64,000 bases of DNA from Cronobacter turicensis z3032 (GTDB taxonomy: Bacteria; Pseudomonadota; Gammaproteobacteria; Enterobacterales; Enterobacteriaceae). This document shows, in pieces, positions 33,123-41,544 of this stretch. Below the pieces are notes generated by a model. The model was not told the origin of the DNA and did not search any database. It saw only the letters and a program-made list of their open reading frames with translations. The DNA lies in assembly GCA_000027065.2 (NCBI GenBank), contig FN543093.2, positions 2,174,074 to 2,238,073 on the forward strand. Direction: 5' to 3'. The position numbers and the translations under genes were made by a program. The number at the start of each line of letters is the position of its first letter. The stretch's first letter is position 1.

Positions 33123-35240
33123 TTACTCGAAGCGGTAGCTGAGGCTTGCGCCGACGCCGTAATTACGGCCTGGCGCGGGCTCGTAGTAGCGGCCGTTGGA
33201 TTCGTTAACGATGACCGATCCGACATACGATTTATCGAACAGGTTATCGACGCGGCCAAACACATCCAGCAGCCAGTTGCCGCGCTGGAATTTATAGCCG
33301 GTGTTGAGGCCTACGGTGGTATACGACGGCGCTTTGGCGCTGTTGGCGTCATCGGCCATGATGCTGCCCATATAACGCACATCGCCGCCCGCGTACCAGC
33401 CGGTTTCCGGCTCGTAACCGAGCGAGGTGTACAGCATATTGCGCGCAATGCCAGGCATCCGGTTGCCGTTGCAGTCGCCGGTGCGGCAGACGTTGGTGCG
33501 GTAGGTGGCGTCAAGGTATGTCCATGCCGCTTTTACCTTCCACGCGTCGCCGAACTGCTGGTCAAGCGCCAGCTCAACGCCCTGACGACGGGTTTTCCCG
33601 GCGTTTTTATAGCTGCTGCGCCCGCTGCCAACGCTCTGATCCACCACAATTTCATTGTCCGTATCGGTCTGGAACAGCGCGGCGGTCAGCAGACCATTGC
33701 CGATACGCGTTTTGCTGCCGATCTCGACCGTATCGCTGGTGGATGGTTTGAGCGCAAAATTCAGGCCGCTCTGACCACCAGAACGGTAAGAGAGCTCGTT
33801 GATGGTCGGCGTTTCAAAGCCGCGGCCATAAGAGGCATACACATTCCAGGCGTCGGTCAGCGCATATTTCAGCGATCCTGCCGGCAGCCATTTGTGATAA
33901 TTCGCCTCGCCGCTGTCGTCGCCATTGCCCGGCGCCACGTAAAAATCGTTCGAATCGAACCAGATATTGCTGTAGCGCACGCCCGCGTCGAGGCTCAGTT
34001 TGTCGGTAAGCTGCCACGAGGTTTGCAGGTACGGATCGACGTTCCACATCAGGTTGCGTTCATTGCGGCGCAGATTGCCTTTCTCGCCATACTGCGGCGC
34101 GCCGTTCACCAGCCGGAAGTTTTCATAGCCCTTGCGATCTTCGCTCAAATTTTCGTAATCAAGACCGAGCGTAAAGCTCACCGGCAGGCTGAGCAGCGCG
34201 TCGCGGTGCGTCCAGCGGCTGTCGATGCCCTGATAGTGGCGGGTGAGGTCGATAACGCCGCCAGGGTTGGTAGGTGCGGTCTGAAAGCCCTGTTTGAATG
34301 ACTGAAACTGCGTGGTTTCGCGCTCGCCCGCGTACGCCATGACGCTGATGTCGTCATTGGCCGTAAGCGCGCGCTCGTAGCGCAGTCCCGCCTGAGTCTG
34401 TTTCGTGGTTTTACGGGTGTTGAATTCATCGCCGCGCGGCGACTGGCGCGGGTTTTCACGCCATTCGTCGCGGGTCAGACCGCCAGGATCGTTGGCTTTG
34501 ATGTCGACGCTGTTAAAGAGCAGCGTCAGTTTGCTGGCCTCGTCGAGGCGCACGCCGAGTTTCGCATTGGCGAGATTTTTACGCGCGCCGCTGTGATCGC
34601 GATAGCCGTGGGTGGTAAAGCGGGTGGTGGAGACGGTGTAATCAACATCGCCCGCCTGGGTGCCGTCGCCGGTCGCGCCCGACGCTTTCAGCCCGTAGCG
34701 CACGCTGCCGAAGCTGCCGTAATACGTACCCGCTTCAATCTTCGGCGGTTGCGCGCCGGTTTCGGTTTTGACATTTATCACGCCGCCGGAGGCGTTGCCG
34801 TAAAGCGCCGAGAATGGCCCGCGCAGTACGTCGATGCTCTCAACGCTGTTGAGATCGAAATTCGAGGTGTAACCCTGGCCGTCCGGCATCGTCGCCGGAA
34901 TACCGTCAACATACATCCGGATGCCGCGCACGCCGTAGGTGGAACGCGAGCCGAAACCGCGCATCGACAGCTGTAAATCCTGGGCGAAGTTCTGCCGGTT
35001 CTGGATTTGCAGGCCTGGCACGCTGCCCAGGTTTTCAGAGAGGTTCACCTGCGGCGCGGCATGGCGCAGATCGTCACCGTTCACGACGCTGACAGACGCG
35101 GGCGTGTCCAGCTCAGAGATCCCGCCGGGGGCGGCGGTGACGATCATGGTTTGTTCATCGGCAGCGGCGGCCTGGGCGTGTGTGAACGCGACCGGCAGCA
35201 AAAAAGCGAAGGGCGCATAGACAGCGCGGGAGATATTCAT
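33123..35240 (-). CDS. pqqU: TonB-dependent PQQ receptor PqqU (YncD)
   Basis: This 705-residue outer membrane receptor has a signal peptide (1-25), a TonB box-like DEQTMIVTA at 29-37, a plug domain to about 150 with GFGSRSTYGVRGIRMYVDGIPATMPDGQG, and a 22-strand barrel ending in YRFE with terminal aromatic. It matches E. coli YncD over most of its length, for example VNESNGRYYEPAPGRNYGVG at the end. YncD/PqqU imports the cofactor pyrroloquinoline quinone. A Fur box lies in the shared upstream region with yncE, as in E. coli. A PQQ-type dehydrogenase is encoded 27 kb away in the same window. Confidence 0.93.
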   Translation of the reverse strand: MNISRAVYAPFAFLLPVAFTHAQAAAADEQTMIVTAAPGGISELDTPASVSVVNGDDLRHAAPQVNLSENLGSVPGLQIQNRQNFAQDLQLSMRGFGSRSTYGVRGIRMYVDGIPATMPDGQGYTSNFDLNSVESIDVLRGPFSALYGNASGGVINVKTETGAQPPKIEAGTYYGSFGSVRYGLKASGATGDGTQAGDVDYTVSTTRFTTHGYRDHSGARKNLANAKLGVRLDEASKLTLLFNSVDIKANDPGGLTRDEWRENPRQSPRGDEFNTRKTTKQTQAGLRYERALTANDDISVMAYAGERETTQFQSFKQGFQTAPTNPGGVIDLTRHYQGIDSRWTHRDALLSLPVSFTLGLDYENLSEDRKGYENFRLVNGAPQYGEKGNLRRNERNLMWNVDPYLQTSWQLTDKLSLDAGVRYSNIWFDSNDFYVAPGNGDDSGEANYHKWLPAGSLKYALTDAWNVYASYGRGFETPTINELSYRSGGQSGLNFALKPSTSDTVEIGSKTRIGNGLLTAALFQTDTDNEIVVDQSVGSGRSSYKNAGKTRRQGVELALDQQFGDAWKVKAAWTYLDATYRTNVCRTGDCNGNRMPGIARNMLYTSLGYEPETGWYAGGDVRYMGSIMADDANSAKAPSYTTVGLNTGYKFQRGNWLLDVFGRVDNLFDKSYVGSVIVNESNGRYYEPAPGRNYGVGASLSYRFE

Positions 35241-35403
35241 GCGGTTTACAAAGTCCCGGAAGTAACAAAAATAATAAAATCTGTGACGTAATCTTAAACG
35301 TTATGTAAATTTTTGAAAAACTTAACGGCACGTAGCGTTAACTCTGGCAAGTGTAGCGGCCTCGTGTCATTTCGCGAGCCGTAAAAAGGCTTCCCTTCAC
35401 GAA

Positions 35404-35422
35404 AATAATGATTATTATTCTC
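35404..35422. promoter_or_regulatory. Fur box between pqqU and yncE
   Basis: AATAATGATTATTATTCTC agrees with the Fur consensus GATAATGATAATCATTATC at 15 of 19 positions. It lies 95 bases before yncE and 164 before pqqU, in a divergent spacer of 276 bases that is otherwise A/T-rich. Iron-dependent repression is expected for yncE and perhaps pqqU. Confidence 0.75.
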
Positions 35423-35516
35423 ATCCATAATAAAACGCCACGGCCAAACCGGGCGACGTTTTGCTTTTGGTTCCAGTGTGATGCAACCCATTCTGTATGT
35501 TTAAAAGGGAGTTCTT

Positions 35517-36581
35517 ATGCCGTTACGTCACCTTTCCATGCCGCGCGCACTGCTTGGCGCGCTGTTCATCGCCGGTACCTTTGCGACCTTCACGACAGAG
35601 GCGGCCGATGAGATGCTGCGCAAGCCGGTCGGCAAAGGCGCGTATGAAATGGCTTACAGCCCGTCGGAGCAGGCGCTGTTTGTCGCCACCTCCCAGAGCC
35701 GCAAGCTGGATAAAGGCGGCGTGATTTACCGCCTCGACCCGACGACGCTTGATGTCACTCAGGTGATTCATAACGATCTCAAACCGTTCGGCGCCGCTAT
35801 CAATACCAAAACCAACACCAACACGCTGTGGTTCGGCAATACCGTTAATGGCGCGGTGACGGCGGTAGATGCGAAAACGGGCGATGTGAAAGGGCGCCTG
35901 GTGCTTGACGGGCGCGTGCGTTCAGAAAGCGTGAAGCCGTTGCAGCCGCGTGAACTGGTGGTCGATGAAAACACCAATACCGTGTATATCGGCGGCATTG
36001 GCGACGAGAGCGAGATCTGGGTGGTGGATGGCGAGACGGTGAAACCGCGCGCCAGCATTACGGGGCTCGGTAAATACAGCGCGGGGCTGGCGCTCGACGC
36101 CGCGGCGAAACGTCTCTATACCACTAACGCCGACGGCGAATTTATTACCATCGATACCGCGACCCATAAAATCCTGTCGCGCAAAAAGCTGGCCGACGAC
36201 GGTAAAGAGCACTTCTTTATCAACCTGAGCCTGGATACCGCTAGCCATCGCGCGTTTGTGGCGGATTCGAAGCAGCCGCAGTTGCGGGTTGTTGACACCC
36301 GTACCGGCGAGGTTATCAAAACCGTAGAGGCGCCTAAGGCGCTCGCCGTATTGTTTAACCCGGCGCGCAACGAAGTCTATCTGACGCACCGCGAGGCGGG
36401 CAGCGTGAGTGTGATTGACGCCAAAGGTTACGCTGTCACTAAAACCTTCCAGACGCCGGTGCATCCGAACAGCCTGGCGCTTTCAGCGGACGGCAAAACG
36501 CTGTTTGTTACCGTGAAGCAGGCTTCCAGCCGCCAGCAGGAAGCCACCCGCCCGGATGACGTCATCCGCATCGCGCTGTAA
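35517..36581 (+). CDS. yncE: YncE family beta-propeller protein
   Basis: This 354-residue periplasmic seven-bladed beta-propeller has a signal peptide (about 1-30, ending TTEA). It matches E. coli YncE closely, for example MLRKPVGKGAYEMAYSPSEQ and a C-terminal TRPDDVIRIAL. YncE is Fur-repressed in E. coli and binds DNA in vitro; its physiological role is unclear. The gene is divergent from pqqU across a Fur box, and the conserved pairing hints at a shared role in cofactor or iron acquisition. AAAGGGAGTTCTT precedes the ATG. In E. coli, ansP follows directly; here an organosulfur operon and a DUF1176 gene intervene. Confidence 0.95.
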   Translation: MPLRHLSMPRALLGALFIAGTFATFTTEAADEMLRKPVGKGAYEMAYSPSEQALFVATSQSRKLDKGGVIYRLDPTTLDVTQVIHNDLKPFGAAINTKTNTNTLWFGNTVNGAVTAVDAKTGDVKGRLVLDGRVRSESVKPLQPRELVVDENTNTVYIGGIGDESEIWVVDGETVKPRASITGLGKYSAGLALDAAAKRLYTTNADGEFITIDTATHKILSRKKLADDGKEHFFINLSLDTASHRAFVADSKQPQLRVVDTRTGEVIKTVEAPKALAVLFNPARNEVYLTHREAGSVSVIDAKGYAVTKTFQTPVHPNSLALSADGKTLFVTVKQASSRQQEATRPDDVIRIAL

Positions 36582-36583
36582 AA

Positions 36584-36611
36584 AAAGCCCCGCGTCTGCG
36601 GGGTATTTTTT
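36584..36611. terminator. Terminator between yncE and the permease gene
   Basis: CCCCGC and GCGGGG form a stem with a TCTG-type loop, with a T run to the right and an A run to the left. It can end both convergent transcripts. Confidence 0.8.
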
Positions 36612-37477
36612 TAACGCTGCATGCCCCAGCGCCGAACGGTCGCTTTTTCCAGCGTGGCGAACACCAGTCCTTCCACCAGCAACCCGATGATAATCACGGT
36701 TGCCAGACCGGCGAACACCCTGTCCGTAAACAGCTCGTTGCGGTTCTGGAAAATATACCAGCCCAGCCCGCCGTCGCCGCTCGACGCGCCAAACACCAGT
36801 TCGGCGGCGATAAGCGTGCGCCAGGCGAACGCCCAGCCGATTTTCAGCCCGGAGATAATGGACGGCAGCGCCGCCGGGATCAAAATGTTGAGCACCAGCC
36901 GCGGGCCGCTCAGCCCGTAGTTTCGCCCGGCCATTCGTAAGGTTTCCGGCACGCTCTGAAACCCCGACCAGGTATTGAGCGCAATCGGCCACATCACCGA
37001 GTGGACCAGCACAAAAATCAGGCTTCCCTGACCGAGCCCGAACCAGAGCAGCGCCAGCGGCAGCAGGGCAATCGCGGGCAGCGGGTTAAGCATCGCGGTC
37101 AGTGTGCTGAGCAGATCCCGCCCGAGCTGTGTTGAAATCGCCAGCGCGCTGAACACCAGCGCCAGCACGCTGCCAATGGCGTAGCCTTTTAACAGCGTGC
37201 CGAGCGAGTTGAAGATTTTCGCCGGCAACTCGCCGCTGTGCATGTCTTCGCTGAAGGCGCGCAGCGTTTGCAGAAACCCCGGCAGCATCAGATCGTTATT
37301 CTGGATACGCGCCACACCTTCCCAGAGGGCGAGCAGCAAAATGACCAGCAGCGTTTTGCGTACCCAGGCCTGGTTCCACAGTCGGGTGCTTAACGGCAGC
37401 GGCGTGTCCAGCGGCAGCGCGCCGGGCAGCGCGGTTTCACGCTGATACTCGGGACGGACGGGGGGCAGTGGCGCCAT
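36611..37477 (-). CDS. ABC transporter permease, taurine/sulfonate/sulfate-ester type
   Basis: This 288-residue inner membrane protein of the TauC/SsuC family has six predicted helices. The coupling loop LRMAGRNYGLSGPRLVLNILIPAALPSIISGLKIGWAFAWRTLIAAEL near 190-238 is characteristic. It is the last gene of a four-gene operon with binding protein, alpha-ketoglutarate dioxygenase and ATPase. The ATG at 37477 has GAAGGAG upstream and overlaps the ATPase gene by 41 bases; the frame is open further upstream but without a ribosome site. The order differs from tauABCD and is more like the alkylsulfate cluster of Pseudomonas. Confidence 0.87.
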   Translation of the reverse strand: MAPLPPVRPEYQRETALPGALPLDTPLPLSTRLWNQAWVRKTLLVILLLALWEGVARIQNNDLMLPGFLQTLRAFSEDMHSGELPAKIFNSLGTLLKGYAIGSVLALVFSALAISTQLGRDLLSTLTAMLNPLPAIALLPLALLWFGLGQGSLIFVLVHSVMWPIALNTWSGFQSVPETLRMAGRNYGLSGPRLVLNILIPAALPSIISGLKIGWAFAWRTLIAAELVFGASSGDGGLGWYIFQNRNELFTDRVFAGLATVIIIGLLVEGLVFATLEKATVRRWGMQR

Positions 37478-38279
37478 AGCGGGTCTCCTTCGCCGGTTGG
37501 GTGGCATGAACGGGGAACAGCAGGTCGTGAATGTGGCGTGCGGCCTGTGCAAACGCCGGGCTGGCGGCATCATCCATCCCAAACTGATGACAGTTGATCT
37601 CCGCGCGTACCTGGCCCGGATGCGGCGAGAGCACCAGAATGCGGCTGCCGACCATCAGCGCTTCTTCAATGGAATGGGTCACGAACAGCAGGGTAAAACC
37701 GGCATCCTCCCAGAGTTCCAGCAGCTCTTCCTGCATGTGGCGGCGCGTGAGCGCATCCAGCGCCGCGAACGGTTCATCCATCAGCAGGATTTTCGGCTTC
37801 ATCGCCAGCGCGCGGGCAATCGCCACGCGCTGTTTCATGCCGCCGGAGAGCATATGCGGCAGCGCGTCGGCAAAGGCGGCAAGCCCCACTTTGTCGAGAA
37901 AGTGCAACGCCCGCTCGCGCGCGTCGGCTTTGCTGGCCTGACGGCTCGCCACCAGCGGGAACATGACGTTCTCCAGCACCGTTTTCCACGGCGGCAGCTG
38001 ATCGAACTCCTGAAACACCATCATGCGATCCGGCCCCGGTTTAGTGACAACGTCACCTTCAAGGCGAATGGTGCCGCTGACGGGCGTCAGAAAGCCGCCA
38101 ATGGCTTTCAGCAGGCTTGATTTGCCGCAGCCCGACGCGCCAAGCAGGATGAACCGGTCGCCGGGCCAGACGTCAAAAGAGACCTCATGCGCCGCGCGAA
38201 CGCGGCTGTCACGGGTGCGGTACTCCAGGCTCAGCGCGTCGAGACGCAGCAGCGGGCCATCAGTCTGTGCATTCAGCAT
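37437..38279 (-). CDS. ABC transporter ATP-binding protein, TauB/SsuB type
   Basis: This 280-residue ATPase has Walker A GASGCGKSS at 47-55, Q-loop VFQEFDQLPPWKTV near 88-101, signature LSGGMKQRVAIARAL near 145, Walker B ILLMDEPFAALDALTR near 168 and the switch His in FVTHSIEEAL near 203. It should drive import of a sulfonate or sulfate ester through the permease encoded next. The dioxygenase gene ends 11 bases before its start. The C-terminal extension after 250 is longer than in TauB and unrelated in composition. Confidence 0.9.
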   Translation of the reverse strand: MLNAQTDGPLLRLDALSLEYRTRDSRVRAAHEVSFDVWPGDRFILLGASGCGKSSLLKAIGGFLTPVSGTIRLEGDVVTKPGPDRMMVFQEFDQLPPWKTVLENVMFPLVASRQASKADARERALHFLDKVGLAAFADALPHMLSGGMKQRVAIARALAMKPKILLMDEPFAALDALTRRHMQEELLELWEDAGFTLLFVTHSIEEALMVGSRILVLSPHPGQVRAEINCHQFGMDDAASPAFAQAARHIHDLLFPVHATQPAKETRYGATAPRPSRVSA

Positions 38280-38290
38280 GGCTGTCTCCG

Positions 38291-39175
38291 TTAAAAGGGC
38301 GCATCGCCTTCGATAGTGGTGCGGTACAGCTTGCGGCGCAGGTGCGCCGGGCAGCCGGTCGCAAGATGAATCAGCGAACGGTTATCCCAGAACACCATAT
38401 CGCCGGGTTGCCACTGATGGCGGTAGATATGTTCCGGGCGCACGCTATGGGCCCAGAGCGCCTCCAGAATCTCGCGACTCTCCGTCTCCGGCAGCCCTTC
38501 GATATGCGTGGTGAATCCTTCGCTGACGAACAGCGCCTTGCGCCTGGTTTCGGGGTGGGTACGCACCACCGGATGCGACACCGCCTGCACCTCGGCCAGC
38601 TGCTGTTCCGTTAATTGCGGTCGCCAGTGGCTGCCGAATTTCGGGCGGCTGTAAGTGGCGGTGTACGAGTGCACCGCTTTTTTGCCCTCTATAGCGCGCC
38701 GCAGTTCGGCGGGCAGCGTTTCATACGCCAGCTCCATGTCGGCGAACAGCGTGTCGCCGCCTTCCTCCGGCAGCTCCTGCGCATAGAGCATGGAGCCGAG
38801 ACTTGGCAGCGTTTTATAGGAGAGATCGGAGTGCCAGAATTTACCGGCGTCGCCAAGACCAGTCGGCTGACCGTTCTCAATAATGTTTGAAACGATGAGA
38901 ATTTCCGGGTGGTCAGGCAACAGGAACTGCTTCAGCACATGGATTTGCAGCGGCCCGAAGCGGCGGCTGAAATCAATCTGCTGACGCGGCGTGAGTTTCT
39001 GGTCGCGAAAGACCACCACGTGATGGTCGAGGTGCGCCTGATGAATGCGCGCGAAGTCGGCGTTATTGACGGGAAGGCGCAGATCCAGCCCTGTGATTTC
39101 CGCGCCGAGTCGCGCGAAGGGCGTAATGGTAAACGACTGCGCGGCAACCGGCGTGGCGTTAAGCGTTGTGGTCAT
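38291..39175 (-). CDS. TauD/TfdA-family alpha-ketoglutarate-dependent dioxygenase
   Basis: This 294-residue non-haem iron dioxygenase has the facial triad visible: H115 and D117 in FWHSDLSY and H270 in SLIHLATG, with R285 in LYRTTIEGD to bind alpha-ketoglutarate. It is clearly a TauD relative (HPVVRTHPETRRKALFVSEGFTTHI near 201-225), but the substrate-side residues differ from E. coli TauD. Taurine, other sulfonates, alkyl sulfates (AtsK-type) or even phenoxyacetates (TfdA-type) are possible; the transporter context favours organosulfur compounds. It would release sulfite or sulfate when sulfate is scarce. Confidence 0.87.
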   Translation of the reverse strand: MTTTLNATPVAAQSFTITPFARLGAEITGLDLRLPVNNADFARIHQAHLDHHVVVFRDQKLTPRQQIDFSRRFGPLQIHVLKQFLLPDHPEILIVSNIIENGQPTGLGDAGKFWHSDLSYKTLPSLGSMLYAQELPEEGGDTLFADMELAYETLPAELRRAIEGKKAVHSYTATYSRPKFGSHWRPQLTEQQLAEVQAVSHPVVRTHPETRRKALFVSEGFTTHIEGLPETESREILEALWAHSVRPEHIYRHQWQPGDMVFWDNRSLIHLATGCPAHLRRKLYRTTIEGDAPF

Positions 39176-39203
39176 CTGTTTTTCCTTTATCGTCGCAGGT
39201 GAA

Positions 39204-40202
39204 TTAACTGCCGGGATTTTCCCAGGCCTCGTTAAAGAAATAATCTTTCCAGCTGTCGGCTTTATTTTTTAATACGCCAAGCTCATGCAGCTTTTCGGCA
39301 TAAATAAAGGTGCGTTGCGGCGAGACGGTGAATTCAATTTCAGGATCATTCACAATTTTTTCGACCAGCGCTTGCGGCAGGCGCGATTTTTCGGTGCGGA
39401 TATACGCCGCGGCCGCCGCCTTTTTATCGGCGTTAATAATTTTCGCCGCCTCGCTTAAGGCGCGGTAAAACGCACGGTAGGTTTTCGGGTTGTCGTCGTG
39501 GAATTGCTGGGTGGTGTAGAGCACGTTGAAGGTGGCAGGGCCGCCCAGCACGTCGTAGGAGCTCAGGATCTTGTGGACATTGCCGTGCTCCAGCGCCTGG
39601 TACTGAAACGGCGGGCTGGAGAAGTGCGCGGTGATTTCCGACTTCCCGGCGATAAGCGCCGCGCTGGCGTCCGGGTGCGGCAGGCTCACGCTGAGTTTAT
39701 CAAAGCGCTTATAGTCGCCGTTGCCGTAAAGCCGCGCGGTTTCGATTTGCAGCGTACGGGACTGGAAGCCCACGCCCGCCGCCGGTACGGCGATGCGGTC
39801 TTTATCGGTGAGATCGCGAACGCTTTTCACGGCCGGATTGTTGCTCAGCAGATAATTAGGCATCGAGCCGAGCGACGCGATGGCTTTGACATTCTGGCGG
39901 CCTTTGGTGCGATCCCAAAGCGTGAGGAGCGGCGGCACGCCCGCCGAGGCGACGTCCAGCGCGCCGGAGAGCAGCGCTTCGTTCATGGCGGTGGCGCCGG
40001 AGAGCGTGCGCCACTCCACCTTAATATCGAGCCCGTCTTTTTTGCCTTCTTTTTCGATAAGCTGCTGGTCGCGCACCACATCCAGCAGTAAATAGCCGAT
40101 GCCGAACTGCTGGGCGATGCGGATATTGCCTTCAGCCTGCGCCAGTCCGGCAGCCGTCATTAACGCCAGCCCCAGCCAGGCGCGCCCGGTCATTTTTTTC
40201 AT
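39204..40202 (-). CDS. ABC transporter substrate-binding protein, sulfonate/sulfate-ester type
   Basis: This 332-residue periplasmic binding protein of the SsuA/TauA/AtsR superfamily is the first gene of the organosulfur operon. The signal peptide covers about 1-23 (ending GLAQAEG). Typical features are GALDVASAGVPPLLTLWDRTKG near 80-100, IAVPAAGVGFQSRTLQIETARL near 138 and SEITAHFSSPPFQYQALEHG near 187. The ligand is probably an organic sulfonate or sulfate ester. GGGATAGTT precedes the ATG. No CysB or Cbl site was identified with confidence upstream. Confidence 0.87.
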   Translation of the reverse strand: MKKMTGRAWLGLALMTAAGLAQAEGNIRIAQQFGIGYLLLDVVRDQQLIEKEGKKDGLDIKVEWRTLSGATAMNEALLSGALDVASAGVPPLLTLWDRTKGRQNVKAIASLGSMPNYLLSNNPAVKSVRDLTDKDRIAVPAAGVGFQSRTLQIETARLYGNGDYKRFDKLSVSLPHPDASAALIAGKSEITAHFSSPPFQYQALEHGNVHKILSSYDVLGGPATFNVLYTTQQFHDDNPKTYRAFYRALSEAAKIINADKKAAAAAYIRTEKSRLPQALVEKIVNDPEIEFTVSPQRTFIYAEKLHELGVLKNKADSWKDYFFNEAWENPGS

Positions 40203-40349
40203 AACTATCCCGCTAATAATAAAAGTGAAGGGTGATATATCGTTCTGGCTTTTATCGTGCAGGGGCGGGAATAAAAATGAAAAGTGTTTATTGGAATAAC
40301 TTAGCGCGAATAAATAAATGCTTTTTTTAGCGAAGCTTTGCCGGAAATG

Positions 40350-40373
40350 AAAAAAGCGGGCCGCAGCCCGCTC
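40350..40373 (-). terminator. Terminator of the DUF1176 gene
   Basis: AGCGGGC and GCCCGCT form a stem with a TGCG-type loop, followed on the minus strand by TTTTTTC. It lies just after the DUF1176 stop. Confidence 0.8.
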
Positions 40374-40376
40374 TGA

Positions 40377-41423
40377 TTATTTCGCCGGAATGACCTCGGT
40401 GACCAGCGTCGGCATCTCCCAGGCGCCGCCTGAATGCACCAGCCGGCACTCGCCGGTATTCTCGTCGTTGCTCTGTACAAACGCTTCGCCGTTCCAGGTC
40501 CAGCTGGCGATCCCCATGCAGTCGCCGATGCCGCGCCCGCGCTGTACGGAGGTGATAACGCCTTTGTCATAATCGCTGCCGATAAGCGTCACCAGCGTCG
40601 GCTTGCCTTTCAGCGATTCGTCAATGACCCAGTAGCCATTGCCTTCGTTATAGGCGGCGCGCCAGCAGGTGGCGGAGATCAGCGCTTTGCCGTTGCCGAG
40701 CGGCGTGACGGTAACCGGCTCGTTACGCAGGATGTCATCGCTGAACCCGTCGCAGCTGTCGCCATCGAGTTTCGTGGCTTTCAGGCGCGGCAGCAGCGTG
40801 GCGAGCGCCGCCCCGGTGAGCGTGGTGGGTTGCGCGTCGCTGACGGCGGCGGCGTGGATAACCGGGGCGGGGACCGGCGCCGGTACGGAGCTTTCAGGTT
40901 TATCGCCTTTTTTTATGATGGCGCCGGGCGTACCGATACGTCCCTGGACGTCGTCCATTTTCAGCAGCACGGCGCTGGCGCCCGCTGCGGAGAGCGCAAA
41001 GCGGCGGTTGTCAGAGTGAAACACCACGCCGCCTTTGCCTTTCACGGCTTTCAGTACGGCGGCGGTCTGCGCTTCATCAAGCTGCCAGGTTTCTTCTTTG
41101 CGGTTTTCGCTCAGCGTGCCGAGAGTTTTACCGTCAATTTCAAGGCGCATCGGCCCCTGCGACGGTTTGTCGTCGTCATTCATATCGCCAAGGCGGATCT
41201 GGCCGGTGACCGGCGCGTCCGGCCCGGCCTTGCGCGTCAGCAGCAGCGAGCCGCCGGTGCCTTCATCCGCCTCATACGCATCCACGCGGCAGGTGCCGGT
41301 GTTATCGCAGACCATGCTCCAGTCTTTATGGTTGAAGTAAGGCGGCTTTGACGTCGCGGCGGCGACGCTTAGCGCGACGCAGAGCGGCGCCAGGGCCAGC
41401 GCCCGGAGAGTTGCAGATTTCAT
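40377..41423 (-). CDS. DUF1176 domain-containing periplasmic protein
   Basis: This 348-residue protein has a signal peptide (about 1-23, ending SVAAA) and a DUF1176 domain. Characteristic stretches are FNHKDWSMVCDNTGTCRVDAYEAD near 29-52 with paired cysteines, CWRAAYNEGNGYWVID near 270 and GRGIGDCMGIASWTWNGEAFVQSNDENTGECRLV near 305-338. Six or more cysteines suggest disulfides. The role of the family is unknown. The ATG at 41423 has AAGGAA upstream; an in-frame ATG at 41537 would add an unrelated hydrophobic tail. It is followed by a terminator and separated from ansP by another, so it is monocistronic. Confidence 0.85.
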   Translation of the reverse strand: MKSATLRALALAPLCVALSVAAATSKPPYFNHKDWSMVCDNTGTCRVDAYEADEGTGGSLLLTRKAGPDAPVTGQIRLGDMNDDDKPSQGPMRLEIDGKTLGTLSENRKEETWQLDEAQTAAVLKAVKGKGGVVFHSDNRRFALSAAGASAVLLKMDDVQGRIGTPGAIIKKGDKPESSVPAPVPAPVIHAAAVSDAQPTTLTGAALATLLPRLKATKLDGDSCDGFSDDILRNEPVTVTPLGNGKALISATCWRAAYNEGNGYWVIDESLKGKPTLVTLIGSDYDKGVITSVQRGRGIGDCMGIASWTWNGEAFVQSNDENTGECRLVHSGGAWEMPTLVTEVIPAK

Positions 41424-41505
41424 AACGGTTCCTTGTAGACGGAGTGCAGCGCCATAGCGTGAAGGGCGGCGGCGTTTCGGACAAGCTACCAGTAATAGTA
41501 CGCAT

Positions 41506-41531
41506 AAAAAAGGAGCCTTTCGGCTCCTTTT
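41506..41531 (-). terminator. Terminator of ansP
   Basis: AAGGAGCC and GGCTCCTT form a stem with a GAAA tetraloop, followed on the minus strand by TTTTTT. It lies 14 bases beyond the ansP stop. Confidence 0.85.
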
Positions 41532-41544
41532 CACCACACGCTAT

